Origin: Neurospora tetrasperma FGSC 2508
Taxonomy: Eukaryota > Ascomycota > Sordariomycetes > Sordariales > Sordariaceae
Direction of reading: 5' to 3'
Assembly: GCF_000213175.1 (NCBI RefSeq)
Contig: NW_009799103.1
Coordinates: 1,115,161-1,179,160 of the forward strand
DNA length: 64,000 nucleotides
A program made the position numbers and the translations under genes. The notes beneath the pieces were generated by a model, which had not been told where the DNA came from, ran no database searches, and worked only from the letters and a program-made list of their open reading frames with translations. This document shows, piece by piece, positions 1 through 10,748 of the stretch. Numbering within the stretch: position 1 is the first letter of the stretch; every line of letters starts with the position of its first letter.

Positions 1-3000
1 TTAATAAACAATTAAGTATATTAATAGTTTTATTACAATTAATTTTTATAAAGGTAGTAAAAAATCTTCTATATACTAGAGTAATTATTAGTACTACGTT
101 CGTATTAAATTATTAGCCTCTCTAGTTCAAATATTCCGAAGGAACAGAATACTAATTTAATTTAGTATACCTTAGAGAAAGTAGGTCTAATATAGAATAA
201 TTAAATAATATACAATTAAAAAGAAATATAATATTTTAAAGTAATAGCCTAATTATATTATATATTTTATAATATTATATATATTAAGTATTACTAATAA
301 GTAAAATTTTTTTAAATTTAGAACGAATACTTTAGATATTTAGAATTTATAATATAATAGTATATATTATTTCTAGTTCTAATTCTTTTAAGAAGGGCGA
401 AAGTAGTAAGCTATAGGAAGATTCTTTAATATAAAATATTATAATATTATAAATCTCCGAATTAAATTATTTATAGTGTAAGGCCGCCCTAATAAAGCGG
501 AATTACCGTTTAGTAGTATTATTTTAATTCTGAAGTAAAATAGGTTTAATTGGATATAGGGATTTCGCGGGTAATATAGCCGACTATTTCTATTAAATCG
601 TTATTTTTTAGATCCGTATTACTTTTAATTTACAATCGATTATACTTTAAATTAAAGTAGGCTTAAAGAGAGCGAGATTTAATATTATATAGAAGGAAAT
701 ATTTCGGTAGGAGAAATAGAAATAATATTCTTATTTATATTCTATATACTTAGGATTTTAATTTAGTATATTTTATAGTTTCCTTTATATAATTTTCTTT
801 TTTTCTATTTACTTATTACAACCGTAAATATCCGCCGTATATATAAACTATAAATTTAAGTTATTAATCTAGATATTATTCCCTCCTCTCTTATATATAG
901 GATAATTAAACGGTTTCTTGATTTTATAATACTTATTTATATACCTTAAAAGACTATTTCCTTGGAAGAATAATTAACTATATTTTAAATAAGGAATAGA
1001 TTTAGATTTAATTACTATAATTATTATTTTAGGTTTAACGTTAGGCTCGTAGAGATTCGGAGTATTAATTAAACTATATACTCTTTCAATATAATTATTC
1101 TACTCTTTTACTACTTCGATTTTATACTTTTTATTCCCTTTCTACTAATATTAGGGGTATAAGAAAGGTATAAAGGTTATTATTGTAAAATATTTCATTT
1201 AATAATATTTATTAAAGTTATTTTAATAATTAAAGCCTTTTAGGTAAATAAAGTATATAGGGTGTATAGAGGCTACTTCTTTATATTCGGAGGTTATTTA
1301 TTCAATTTCCTAAATAATAATTACTATTTCTAAATACCTTTAATTTAAATACATAATAATTATTTTCGGTATTATAAATTGCTTTTAGGTATTCTAATTA
1401 AGACTCCTAAAAAATCGACTAATAATTTTTACTATAAGTAAATTAAGATTGAAAGCAATTTTCTAAGGATTTGTAGGGGGGGTTAGTATATTTATAATTA
1501 ATAGGCCGTAGGCCTTAAGAGAATTAATCTTAGTATAGTACTCTTTTCAAAACTATTTAATACCTAATTCTAATAATCCTTTTTAAAAATTTCTAATTTT
1601 TACTATAAATTATTTTATTAATAGATTATTTATAGTAAATTTAAGTTCTTCCTATAAATAACAATACTATATATAATATATTTTTATATTTTAGTAATTT
1701 TAAAACCTTTTTAGTATAACTATTATTAAATAGAGTAGTATTTTATTATCCCTATATAAGGATACGGAGGTTAATAATTCGTATAATTTAAATTTATTGT
1801 AATATAAATTAAAAATTATTAATATTAAATTATATAGTATACGCTTCGGTATATACAATATTTGGAATATATTTATACTATAATTGAGGATATAGTTTTA
1901 GTCAGCGGATATAAGGAAAGTTAGTATAAAAATTATAAGTAAATATATATTTAATAAGGAAAACGGATAAAATTTATTCTTACTATCTATTTTCTTTTTA
2001 CTATTAATTTATAGCATATAGGGGCGGAGAGGAATTCTATTCCCTACTACTAACTACGTCCAATTAAAAAATTTTAGAAATTTATAGTATTTTAAAGGAA
2101 AGATAGGCTTTTACTATATTTCTTCTTTCTACTTAAATTTAATATAATTAATATCTTCTAAATTTAAACGCTAAAATAATTTATTTAAGGACGAAAACTT
2201 TAATTTAAAGGTATTATCTTCTAGAATTTATATAACTATAAATATAATTAAATAAATAGTCGGGTATAATTCTATAGTAATATAAAAGGTAATTCTAATA
2301 AAGTATTAATTTGAATTAATAATTAAAGAGAAGAATATATATATATTTGCCCCTTTATCAAACTTATTGGCTAATAGCTTATTTTGATTAATTATAATAT
2401 TAGTAATAAGCGTTAGTTAATTTATATCCGGATTGTAAACGATAAGTAACTTAATTTATTAATACAATATATTCTTTAAAGTACTAGGCCGAAAACTAAT
2501 ACTTACTATAAGTATTAGTATATAAAAAGTAAGCCAATATTTAGGATTATAGGGTATATCGTTTATATATTCCTATAAAATACTAAGACTAAATAGAATA
2601 TTATCTATTATAACTTCGGTTTTTATAAATATTTATTTGCGTAAGAGGTTGGACTTTTATATAAAATTTAATTCAATTTATTAAAATAAGAAATATTAAT
2701 ATATTATATTAATATAAATAAAGGGGAAATTTATTTAGATAATCTCCTTATAAACCCTCCTATAGTTATTAAATAACGTCCAATATTCGGTATTATTATT
2801 AAAATCTTAATTTGAATTTTAATCCCTTTTCTTTACGAATACTATATTATTGGTTTGAATTACTATATACTTCTATAAAATAATAATAATTAAAATTAAT
2901 TGAATTATTAATTCCTCTTTATATTCCTCTAGACCGTTTATATTTAAACGCTTATATTTTATATAGTATTTATAGTCGGCTAGAAAGCTCTTATAAATAG

Positions 3001-3760
3001 TAATATACTTCTTTTTATTCTAGTATATATTAAACTAAATATTATCCGCCTCTTCCAATATAAATTATAATACTTCTATAATAAATTTATAAACAAACAA
3101 TATTAATTCTTAAAATTAAAGAAAATAGTAAAATAATATAATATACTTATTCTATAGAGCCTACGTATATTTTCGCTCGGCCTTAGTATTTTTATAAAGC
3201 GAATATTTATATATTATTACTATAAATTCCTCAATATTAGTAAATACTCTTCTTCTCTATTTATTAGTATCGGATATAATAAGTAATATTAACGGTTTTT
3301 ATAGCTCTATCCCTTTAATATTATATATAGAATAGAATTAGTACTGTAAGATTTAAATAATACCCTTTTAAATTATAATAGTTTACGAATTTAGTATATT
3401 TTAAAGGAGAAATTAATTAAAAAATTCAGAAGGAGGCTTTTATATAAAAACCTATGCAATCTTTATAATATAGAAGCTATAATTTATATAGTAGAATTAA
3501 TTGGGAAGAATAAATATATAATAAATATAATTAGAATAGGATAAAAGTATCTTTATTTAATTTAATTGGAAATTCGAGAATAAAAATACAATTTATATTT
3601 TAAGGCCTTTTTAATTCGCTTAAAGGATATACGTACGAAGAAAAGTATTTACTAAAGCTAATTATACCTACTAAAAGCCAACTATACCTCCTAAAAGCCA
3701 ACTACACCTCCTAATTAGGTATAAGTATAGGTATTAGGGGAAATAGTAGGAGTAAGTACC
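1..3760 (-). mobile_element. RIP-degraded island with relic of a DUF3435 (tyrosine-recombinase type) gene
   Basis: The stretch is extremely AT-rich and has no open frame of useful length. CpA and TpG are rare and TpA is very common, as RIP leaves behind. Reading the minus strand through its many stops, from about 3400 down to about 1700, gives an ordered series that fits DUF3435/FluG-type proteins: an FNNYRRVYKE-like segment, then SISFRPSTL near 2490-2530 at the position of the family's SRPGAL, then a DNTFKLKFSS...KPIF segment, then NRIPLRPYML (family: LTPYCLRRG), then SINIFQILYIPKR (family: SIFQ.YYI..RV). DUF3435 includes the tyrosine recombinases that mobilise Starship elements and many immobile relatives. 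Which type this was, and where its ends lay, cannot be seen. The match is from memory of the family, not from a search. Confidence 0.5.
3660..3715. repeat. Short tandem repeat at the edge of the AT-rich island
   Basis: A unit of about 20 bases (CTACTAAAAGCCAACTATAC-like) is repeated roughly two and a half times. It lies where the RIP-mutated island gives way to sequence of ordinary composition. Confidence 0.5.
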
Positions 3761-3953
3761 TTGTATAGTATATACCTAGCCTACTTAGTTGGGTTTGGTA
3801 TAAGTAGAACAGTATATTCGATAGCGGTAATGAAAACGGTTCTAGATACGGCGGTGGCGAAGGCATTAAAAACGGTTCGAAAAACGGCAGCGGCGTTTTT
3901 AGCTAAATCATCCAAACCCCTATCAAAAACTCCTCCTATAGATAACCTTCCCC

Positions 3954-4017
3954 TCCCTGGCTTATCTATGGGAGAGCGGACGGGATCCCGAGTTTTCCAG
4001 TGGGTATGGTCGTATGT
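3954..4017 (-). pseudogene. 5S rRNA fragment (5' half)
   Basis: The minus strand starting at 4017 reads ACATACGACCATA, then ACTGGAAAACTCGGGATCCC, GTCCGCTCTCCCATAG and AAGCCAGGGA. This is the conserved 5' half of Neurospora 5S rRNA, and Neurospora 5S genes are dispersed rather than tandem. After about 64 nt the match stops: the 3' half (GGACTAGTACTCCGATAGG and the closing TGTTGTATGT stem) is missing and the sequence runs into the border of the AT-rich island. It is therefore a truncated copy and unlikely to give a functional rRNA. The variant bases point to a non-alpha 5S subtype. Confidence 0.8.
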
Positions 4018-4469
4018 GCTTGTTACAGTCCGATGATTTCTTTATCAAGTAGCCAACTTACGGGAGCCGTGGGAGGCGGTGATGCTAAGATTCCAAGCTC
4101 GCCATCTTGAACACCAGTGACACTCGCGATTTCCGTGGTCCACGACGCAATGTTCTGGGACGATTTCATGTCCAGTCGAGGTCCGGAGGTCCTTGCAACT
4201 GGCCGTCTCTCGGTTTTTACGGCGAATGTGGTTTTGAATGGAGACCAAGGCATCTGTCAAGGACAAGGCGAACAGGACGGGAAGGGTAGGATAATGGGGT
4301 TGCGATTGGCGTGTATCTATGCGAATGCCGATTAGAAAGGAAGAAGCAAGAGCATGATTGACATATAATGAGAGGTTCTTGGAGAATGAAATGTTTGCGG
4401 GTGGATGAGAAGGGATATAAATGACACAAGGTTATATTTATATAGAAAAAAGAGGGAAAAAAAAAAAGG

Positions 4470-4680
4470 CGGATGCAAGGTCGATACGTGGCCGCCCAGC
4501 CGCGAACTCGTGTCAATCACGGCGATGCTCTTGCCAAAATCCTCTCTGAGCCGGATGGCAGCGTAGGCACCACTGGCGCCGGCGCCAACAATAGGCGACA
4601 TCAACGTCGACCGTGTGCTGAGCCGTGCTCGCGGGCAGTACCTGGGAGGGAGTGTCGATGATTATGTAAGAACCAGATGC
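4470..4680 (-). pseudogene. Fragment of FAD/NAD(P)-binding amine-oxidase-like gene
   Basis: The minus strand encodes IVGAGASGAYAAIRLRE, then KSIAVID, then SRLGGHV. This is a Rossmann dinucleotide-binding motif (GxGxxG), the following strand with its acidic end, and the GG motif of NAD_binding_8 flavoproteins. Just upstream another frame reads IDTPSQVLPASTAQHTVDVDVA, the expected lead-in, so one extra T near 4595 breaks the frame. Nothing recognisable of the catalytic domain follows; after GGHV the sequence becomes a T-rich, intron-like stretch. The minus-strand ORF at 4023-4253 could be a remnant of the 3' part but I do not recognise it. This looks like a decayed host gene cut down near the repeat island. 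Confidence 0.6.
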
Positions 4681-5139
4681 TGGTCTAGACCTCGGTCTTT
4701 TCTTTTCAAAGCCCGGGGTAATTAGCGTACTAAGCTTTCAGCCGCCTGGTGCAAACACTCTCACACTATTGAATTCTTCAATCGGGCTATCGATAGGCTT
4801 TCGTAGCTCCGCGAATGGTAGCCCTTGTCAAACACTGTTTGTGTGGGTTTTCTACCGGTTAGCAAATTATTGTCCATTTCCGGGACCCAGTATGGGCTTC
4901 AAAATGGTCGAGGCTTGCGAGGATGTAGAGAGCTGAGGTTAAATGATAGCGCCTCGAATAGTCAAAATCGCACGATGGACAGAGTCAGAGGGAGAAAAGA
5001 CCGAGAATGGCAGAATACCTACAAAAGGGAGATGAATCCCACTTGGTCAAGTCCTGTCTGTGTCGGGCTCGGGTAACGGTCAGCATAGTAGTTCCTCATC
5101 TCACCCTCGTCACTCTTTTGAATTATCACCATCATCACG
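4681..5139. other. Upstream region of the Thr-rich secreted protein gene
   Basis: No gene is seen. The stretch presumably holds the promoter and 5' leader of the gene that starts at 5140; no clear TATA box was found. Confidence 0.3.
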
Positions 5140-6484
5140 ATGAAGACCTTGGGACTTTTCGCTCTCTCGGGCGCTGCCCTCTTGCAAGGCGTTTCCGCTG
5201 CTTGTTGTCGCAGTAATAAGTGCTTGAAAGGTACATGCTCTCCCTTCCATTTTCCTTGCAAGTCCGAATCTCGTCTAACCATCATCCTTAGCGGTTGCCC
5301 TCGCCGACACCGGACTCGCCGATTGCTCAGCAAACCTCGGCACCGTGACCGTGACTTCCACCGCGGCCGCAACTACCTCCACCCAAACGGTAACTACCAC
5401 GGTGGACCAAGTCACCGAGTTCACTTCCACAACTCTCGATCTCTTCACCGAAACTACCACGGAGACCGCATTGACAGAGACCCTCTTCTACACGGAAACG
5501 GTCACATCCACCGGACCGGTCCAGACGGACACGGTTACGCGCACCTTGACTCAAACCCTCACCACCACCTCAACTGAGCTGGCCCCCGGTGTCACCTCAA
5601 CTGCAACATACTATCTCGCCGAGCCGACCGTCTTCAAAGTCAAAGCCCGTCGGACGGTTGTTGCTGCTCCCTCTACCCTGCCTGAGTATGCGTCAGCCGA
5701 CTGTGCCGACTGGACCAAGTATGTCAAGGCATGCAAGTGCGTGGGTGTCGAGTTGGCCCCCGTGACGGTAACCGTCTCCGCTGCCGTCGAGACCGAAATC
5801 GTGACTGTGACGGTTCCCGGTGAGGAGGTGACAGTTACTGTCCCCATGACTGTTTCCAGCACCCAGACGGCCATTGTATCGGCAACCGCCACCGAGGCAA
5901 GCACCGTGACCGAGACCGTCACAGATGTGCCCGACAGCGTCACCATCACCGAGACCGTCTCCGCCACCTCCACCGTCACCGTGATCACCACATCGACGCC
6001 CAGCACCGTTGTACCGCTCACTTGCCAGCCTACAGGCTACAACTTCCTGGTTTCCACGCCGTATACTTCTGCGACGTCGGGGGTGAGGAGCTTGTGGCTA
6101 TGGGGGGTTCAAAACCAAGTCCTCTGGGTAGGCTACGGCGGCACTGGAGTCCCCTCGCAGCTGGCGGCTAGCTGGACTCTGGACAGCAACGGCTCTGTCC
6201 AATGGCACGGCACTAATAGCATCCTGTATGTCTTGACCGGTAGTTCGGCTGCCTCGGTGCAGGTCAAACTGGGCGACAGGACCTCTGTTGACGCCGGCGT
6301 CGCGGCCGGTTCGATGGCAAGGATCAAGGGCTGCGTCGACGCCAACACTGGGCAATTTACCGTCTCGGCGGATGGACGGCACAACCTAGTGCAGTGCGGT
6401 TCTGGAATATTCATCTCCAGCGGCAACGGGTCCGATGCGGGAAGCACTTGCGTCCAGGCTACTCCCACGGTTTATAATGCTTAA
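5140..6484 (+). CDS. Secreted Thr/Val-rich cell-surface-like protein
   Basis: Two exons (5140-5230 and 5292-6484) joined over a 61-nt GTACAT...TAG intron with a CTAAC branch site give 427 residues. Residues 1-20 (MKTLGLFALSGAALLQGVSA) are a signal peptide. The mature N-terminus is Cys-rich (CCRSNKC...DC), a pattern common in secreted Pezizomycotina proteins. Residues about 45-125 and 180-250 are Thr/Val/Glu repeats (TVTVT, TETVT, TTTST types), probably O-glycosylated; a Cys-containing segment (SADCADW...CKC) lies between them. The last 150 residues form a Cys-bounded, Trp- and Gly-rich module (LWLWGVQNQVLWVGYGG) with possible N-glycosylation sites. There is no C-terminal hydrophobic tail, so a GPI anchor is unlikely. 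It is probably a wall or matrix protein. No enzyme motif is seen and the function is unknown. Confidence 0.8.
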
Positions 6485-7081
6485 ATGTAATTATTCAGCA
6501 GCTTCAAGAGACCTGGACTGTCTGCCAGACGACATCTCTGGACCTGACGTCGACTTCTGGGTCTGCCTGTCTAACCAGTCTGATTTTCGGTTGGAGTCCA
6601 TCATGGAGAGATGGACGGGTGCCGGCTCGGTAAGGCTATTCTAGCTCATCAGGTCTGCAAGCCCGACTGTCTGGTCAGAATGGCGGGGAACTGACGAGTC
6701 TTACGGGGTCAATTATCCAGGACCTTGGTCCATTCCAAATCCCTTCTGGCTTGTGTTGGTTAGCTATGGACAGCTGCTCGTCTTGTTTTCTTTGGTCATC
6801 CACTTACATAATCTAATGCCAACTCTTATCAACTCTTATTTCCGTTGAAAGAAAACAAGACACCTGAATTCATAAGCAGTGTACTGCCCGAAAGAGTAGA
6901 TGAGAACCAATGCGAGGGATTGATGAATTGAATGATCCAAGGAAGAAAAGGGGAAATCCCAAGGTCCGTCGCCTCCTTTAGGTCAATTACCCCATACGTA
7001 CCTTATCGATAAACATTTCTTTATCGATAAGATGACTGTACCTCCCCTCACTGCCCACCTATAGAACCTGCATGTTTTTCT
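6485..7081. other. Intergenic, no gene seen
   Basis: This is the 3' flank of the secreted protein gene. It contains a perfect 12-bp inverted repeat (7002-7013 and 7020-7031), listed separately, and ends at the target-site copy of the nested element at 7074-7081. Confidence 0.4.
7002..7031. repeat. Perfect 12-bp inverted repeat around ATCGAT
   Basis: CTTATCGATAAA (7002-7013) is followed 6 nt later by its exact reverse complement TTTATCGATAAG (7020-7031). It could form a hairpin or be a paired binding site. It lies 42 nt outside the target duplication of the inverted-repeat element that begins at 7082. Confidence 0.7.
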
Positions 7082-7097
7082 GGGGGACGGTATCCAG

Positions 7098-7235
7098 CGG
7101 GGCGGATAAAGTGACCGTGTGCCTCGATAATGTAACCGTATACTAACTAGAAGGGGCCGCCCCACATAGTGTAGAAGATGTTAGTAAATGCCAGCCGCAC
7201 TAAGATTTTGTAGTAAATAATATTAATATATATTT
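7098..7235 (+). repeat. Left terminal inverted repeat of the MULE
   Basis: It pairs with 10123-10260. The arms contain the identical block ATAAAGTGACCGTGTG and the near-identical TAACTAGAAGGGGCCGC. Most differences are transitions, as RIP would cause; one small indel comes from an extra TGTTAGTAAA copy in the right arm. Confidence 0.85.
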
Positions 7236-10122
7236 GTACGTCTAGTATAGCCTACAAAAGTCAGACTCATATGTAAACGAAACAGTCAAAATTACATAGA
7301 AATCCAGTCTTTTATTATTATATATAATAATTTAGAATCGTATAACCCGCTCCCTATACTGCGCCGTACAGCTCTATAAGGGCACTAGCGGCTCATTATT
7401 ACCCTATATACGTAAGACTACCGCTTATAAAGCTACCGCTATTACTACTAGCGGCGCTATTGTTAATATTATTAGTATAATACTAGGGGGTAGTTAACTT
7501 ACGTTAATCGTTACTAGTATATTGATTGTACTTATAAAATTCGCGATCTATACTTCTTACTGCTAATTAATCTACGTTATTATAAATCTTAATTTCTTAG
7601 GAGGAAGCTAGCGAGTAGGCGTATTGTAAATTGGATTATGTTATATATTTATATCCTTTTAAGTACCGCCGCTTTATAGTAGAGATTCGGAGTAGGCGCT
7701 TCGTAGTATAAATTATAGTCCGTTGACTATTAGGGTATTACGTTGTATTATTATTTTATTAAAATTGTCTTCGTTTACAAACTTTAGAAATACTATTAAT
7801 AGTAGCTACTACCGGTTAATTTAATATACTTTTACTAATTAATAGTTAGAGAAGGAGGATTTACAATATTAGATTTAAGCCGCTAATACAAATTAATATA
7901 AGGTACAACTAAGATTATATTAGGCCCCGCTAAAAGTAAATAACGAATTTCGTACTAGTAAGGGAGACTATACTACGTTCAAAATCAATTAGTATACTTT
8001 AGTTAGTAAAAGGGCGGATTATCCTTAATCTATTTCTCTGCTAACTTAATTTACTTTATAATTAATTTAAAAATAATAAAATCCATTAAATACCGTAACC
8101 GCCGTAGTATATTAGTACTATACTACTATATACTCTTAGAGGTCTATTTAATGTATATTATAGTAAACCGTTCCTTCAACCGATTTAAACTCTCTTTAAT
8201 AGTATTAAGTAAAGTAGTTAAATCGATGAAGCAATTCTTCAACAATCGCTTAAATATACTATAAACACCCTCTATCCGCAATATAATTCGAATACTGAAA
8301 TTACAATACTATTTAATATAGAAGGCTATAAACTCTTAGGTAATAAATAAGTAAATTTTTAATAAATATTTAATTAATACTATAAGGATTGAGTTGATAA
8401 AATTGATAGAGATGGTAGAGGGAATAGATTTACGCTTTTAACTAAGGAATTCTAATATTAAAATTCGCTAGTAGTCCTAGAATTATTCGTTCGAATTAGA
8501 ATAAACTATAGCCGCCTATACAAAGAGAATACTATTAATATTATTGAACTACAACCGCCCAAAATTAAGTAGGACTTACCCGTTTAATTAACTAATTAAT
8601 ATATTTCTAGTAGCTTTATTAAGATATTAACAACGGTCTTCTATTATAAGTAGCCTTATAGCAATAATACGAACTTAATTATTATTATTAGTAGGGTTAA
8701 TAAAATTACTATTAATTTTATTAATTCTATTATCCCCGCGGCAGTCGTAGTCCTTATTATTATTACGGAGATAACTACCGTTACTACCTCAATTACTAAG
8801 CGCCGTACTATCTAGTATACTAATCTATTTCTTTTTAACATTGAAGGCGATATTCTTTATAATATACTATAGGTAAATTTAGTACTAAGTATTATAATCG
8901 AAGACGGCGCAGGCGGCTCTCTTAAATATATAATTATAATTTAATATTATTATACTTAGTCTAGTAATATTCTTATTAGTAAGTAGTCTCTTAAGGACGC
9001 GTAAAACCCAATAAAAAGACTCCTCCTTCTCGCCGCTCAATAAGCAATACCCAATATTAAATATAGTATATATATAAATAACACTGCAAATCTATAATAA
9101 AAGTATATTAAACCGGTTTATTCTATAAATATAGTTTAAAGACTATACTTCTAAGTTCTTCCTCTACTAATTAACGTACTAATCGTATGTCTAAAATACA
9201 CAATCGATCGAACGGTCGTTATTATACGCAAAAAATTTACCCTTCTTATCTCCCTTATCCCTATTATTATTTGGCGTGCTGAATTTATCGCCATTACCCT
9301 TATAATAAAATTTTACAAATACCGCAGAGTCCAATTGCAAAGAATTAAGGAATTATTAGGTAGGGATAAGCGCGCCCGCCTTTACAATTTTAACAACGGC
9401 TAATATATTCAACACATCGCGGTTCCTAATCTTAACTCCTAGAAAGTCAGTCTATAAAGTCGCAATAATATCCCTAAATATATTTTTAGACTATTTCCTA
9501 TATTTAAAAATACTTTCTACAATTTAAAGAGTTCTCTCGAATCGATAGTAACTAAGTAAATACCCCGCGGTATTTAAATTTAAATTATAATTATATTAGT
9601 ACTAACTATAATCGAACTTTCAAACACCGCCGAACTTCTTATATCTTATAGTTTTTACCTTCTATTTACAATCCTTCTTACCGGACTTTGAAATATTATA
9701 AATACCCTTAGGGGTATAGCCAACGTATTTATTTTTACTCTCGCCACATACGAAATTATACCGAATTGGTTTACTATCGACCTTATTATTACTATAGTTC
9801 GATGTAATATAGAATCCCTCTATTTGAGCGGCGGTATTAATATTACAAAAGAAAGTCTTATAATCAAGCCACTTACGCTTATAAAAGCAATATAGCTATA
9901 AGGGAATTTCGCCGCCGTTGTCCTTATTACTAGAGATTTGAATTATAGTAGGGGCGGAAGGGTCGTTAGTAAAATTAATTATATTAGTTTTGAACTTTGA
10001 GGGGTTAATAGAGTAAATAGAATAGGGTATTTTAACGACGATAAATACTATAGCGCAATATTAGCAATAATGAGGTATAGGGGTAATAAGGTACGTATTC
10101 AATCTCACAAGTGTATTAAGGA

Positions 10123-10260
10123 TATATACTTATACTACTTACTACAAAATTTTGGTGCAGCTAGCATTTACTAACATTTACTAACATACTATATGGAGCG
10201 GCCCCTTCTAGTTAATATACGGTTACATTATTAGAGCACACGGTCACTTTATTCGCTCCG
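10123..10260 (-). repeat. Right terminal inverted repeat of the MULE
   Basis: This is the reverse complement of the left arm at 7098-7235. It contains a short internal duplication (ACATTTACTA twice) absent from the left arm. Confidence 0.85.
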
Positions 10261-10748
10261 GTATCTAGGTCTGTGCAGAATCTCCCAATTACCTGTTTGG
10301 GAAGTCTTTTTTCAGCAGCAAACTTCAGCTAGATTCCTCCTTTTCGCTCAATAGCATGCCCAAATGGGGCCTTTTTGTGCGAAATGCTAGATCTAAATTA
10401 TTACGAAGAAGAATATCTATAAATTTTAATTATTATACCTCCAAAATAAAGAGAAGTAAGCGAGGAACTGAGTTTTGGAGGGTTTTTGTGTGTTCTGAGA
10501 ATTTGCGTGGGCACGGACCAATTTCTGTCCCAAACAGGTAATTGGGAGATTCTGCACGGACCTGGATAACGACCCCCGTTTTTCTTGCATGCTCTGGCGC
10601 TTTTCAACTCTATCCCATTTTGCACTTGCACAGTGCTCAATCGCAATTTTTATCCCTTTCCTGTCATTCTTCCTGTGATGTAAAGAGGCGGGATCACCGT
10701 TGTGGTACGACGTGGTCCCTTGATGGTCCGACCATGTCCCTCCTCGCT

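Larger units (their letters stand above)
7098..10260 (-). mobile_element. RIP-mutated Mutator-like element (MULE, Hop-like)
   Basis: The element is 3163 bp. Its terminal inverted repeats are about 138 bp (7098-7235 and 10123-10260), beginning CGG(G/A)GCG(G/A)ATAAAGTGACC; the arms differ mostly by C/T and G/A transitions. The flanking target copies are GTATCCAG (7090-7097) and GTATCTAG (10261-10268). The minus strand, read through numerous stops, is MULE transposase-like: a FAR1/zinc-binding-like N-terminal part near 9930-9650, then IFNIGYCLLSGEKEESFYWV near 9070-9000 and a following IIKNIAF (WH..N-like) segment, the core of the MULE domain. Length and arm size are close to those I recall for Fusarium Hop. 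It is dead, with RIP changes throughout. Confidence 0.8.
7082..10577. mobile_element. 325-bp inverted-repeat (MITE-like) element split by a MULE
   Basis: Once the inserted MULE is set aside, the left end (7082-7097 plus 10269-10302) and the right end (10528-10577) form a 50-bp terminal inverted repeat beginning GGGGG(A/T)CG(G/T)TATCCAG and ending CCTGTTTGGGA, with only four mismatches. The 8-bp direct repeat GTTTTTCT flanks it (7074-7081 and 10578-10585), a target duplication of hAT-like length. The element is about 325 bp, has no coding capacity and is non-autonomous. Its own DNA is much less RIP-mutated than the MULE inside it, as expected for something shorter than the RIP length threshold. 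Confidence 0.8.

Noticed and set aside
3660-3760. Telomere or centromere repeat
   Set aside because: No TTAGGG runs; the tandem units are only two to three copies of an unrelated 20-mer.
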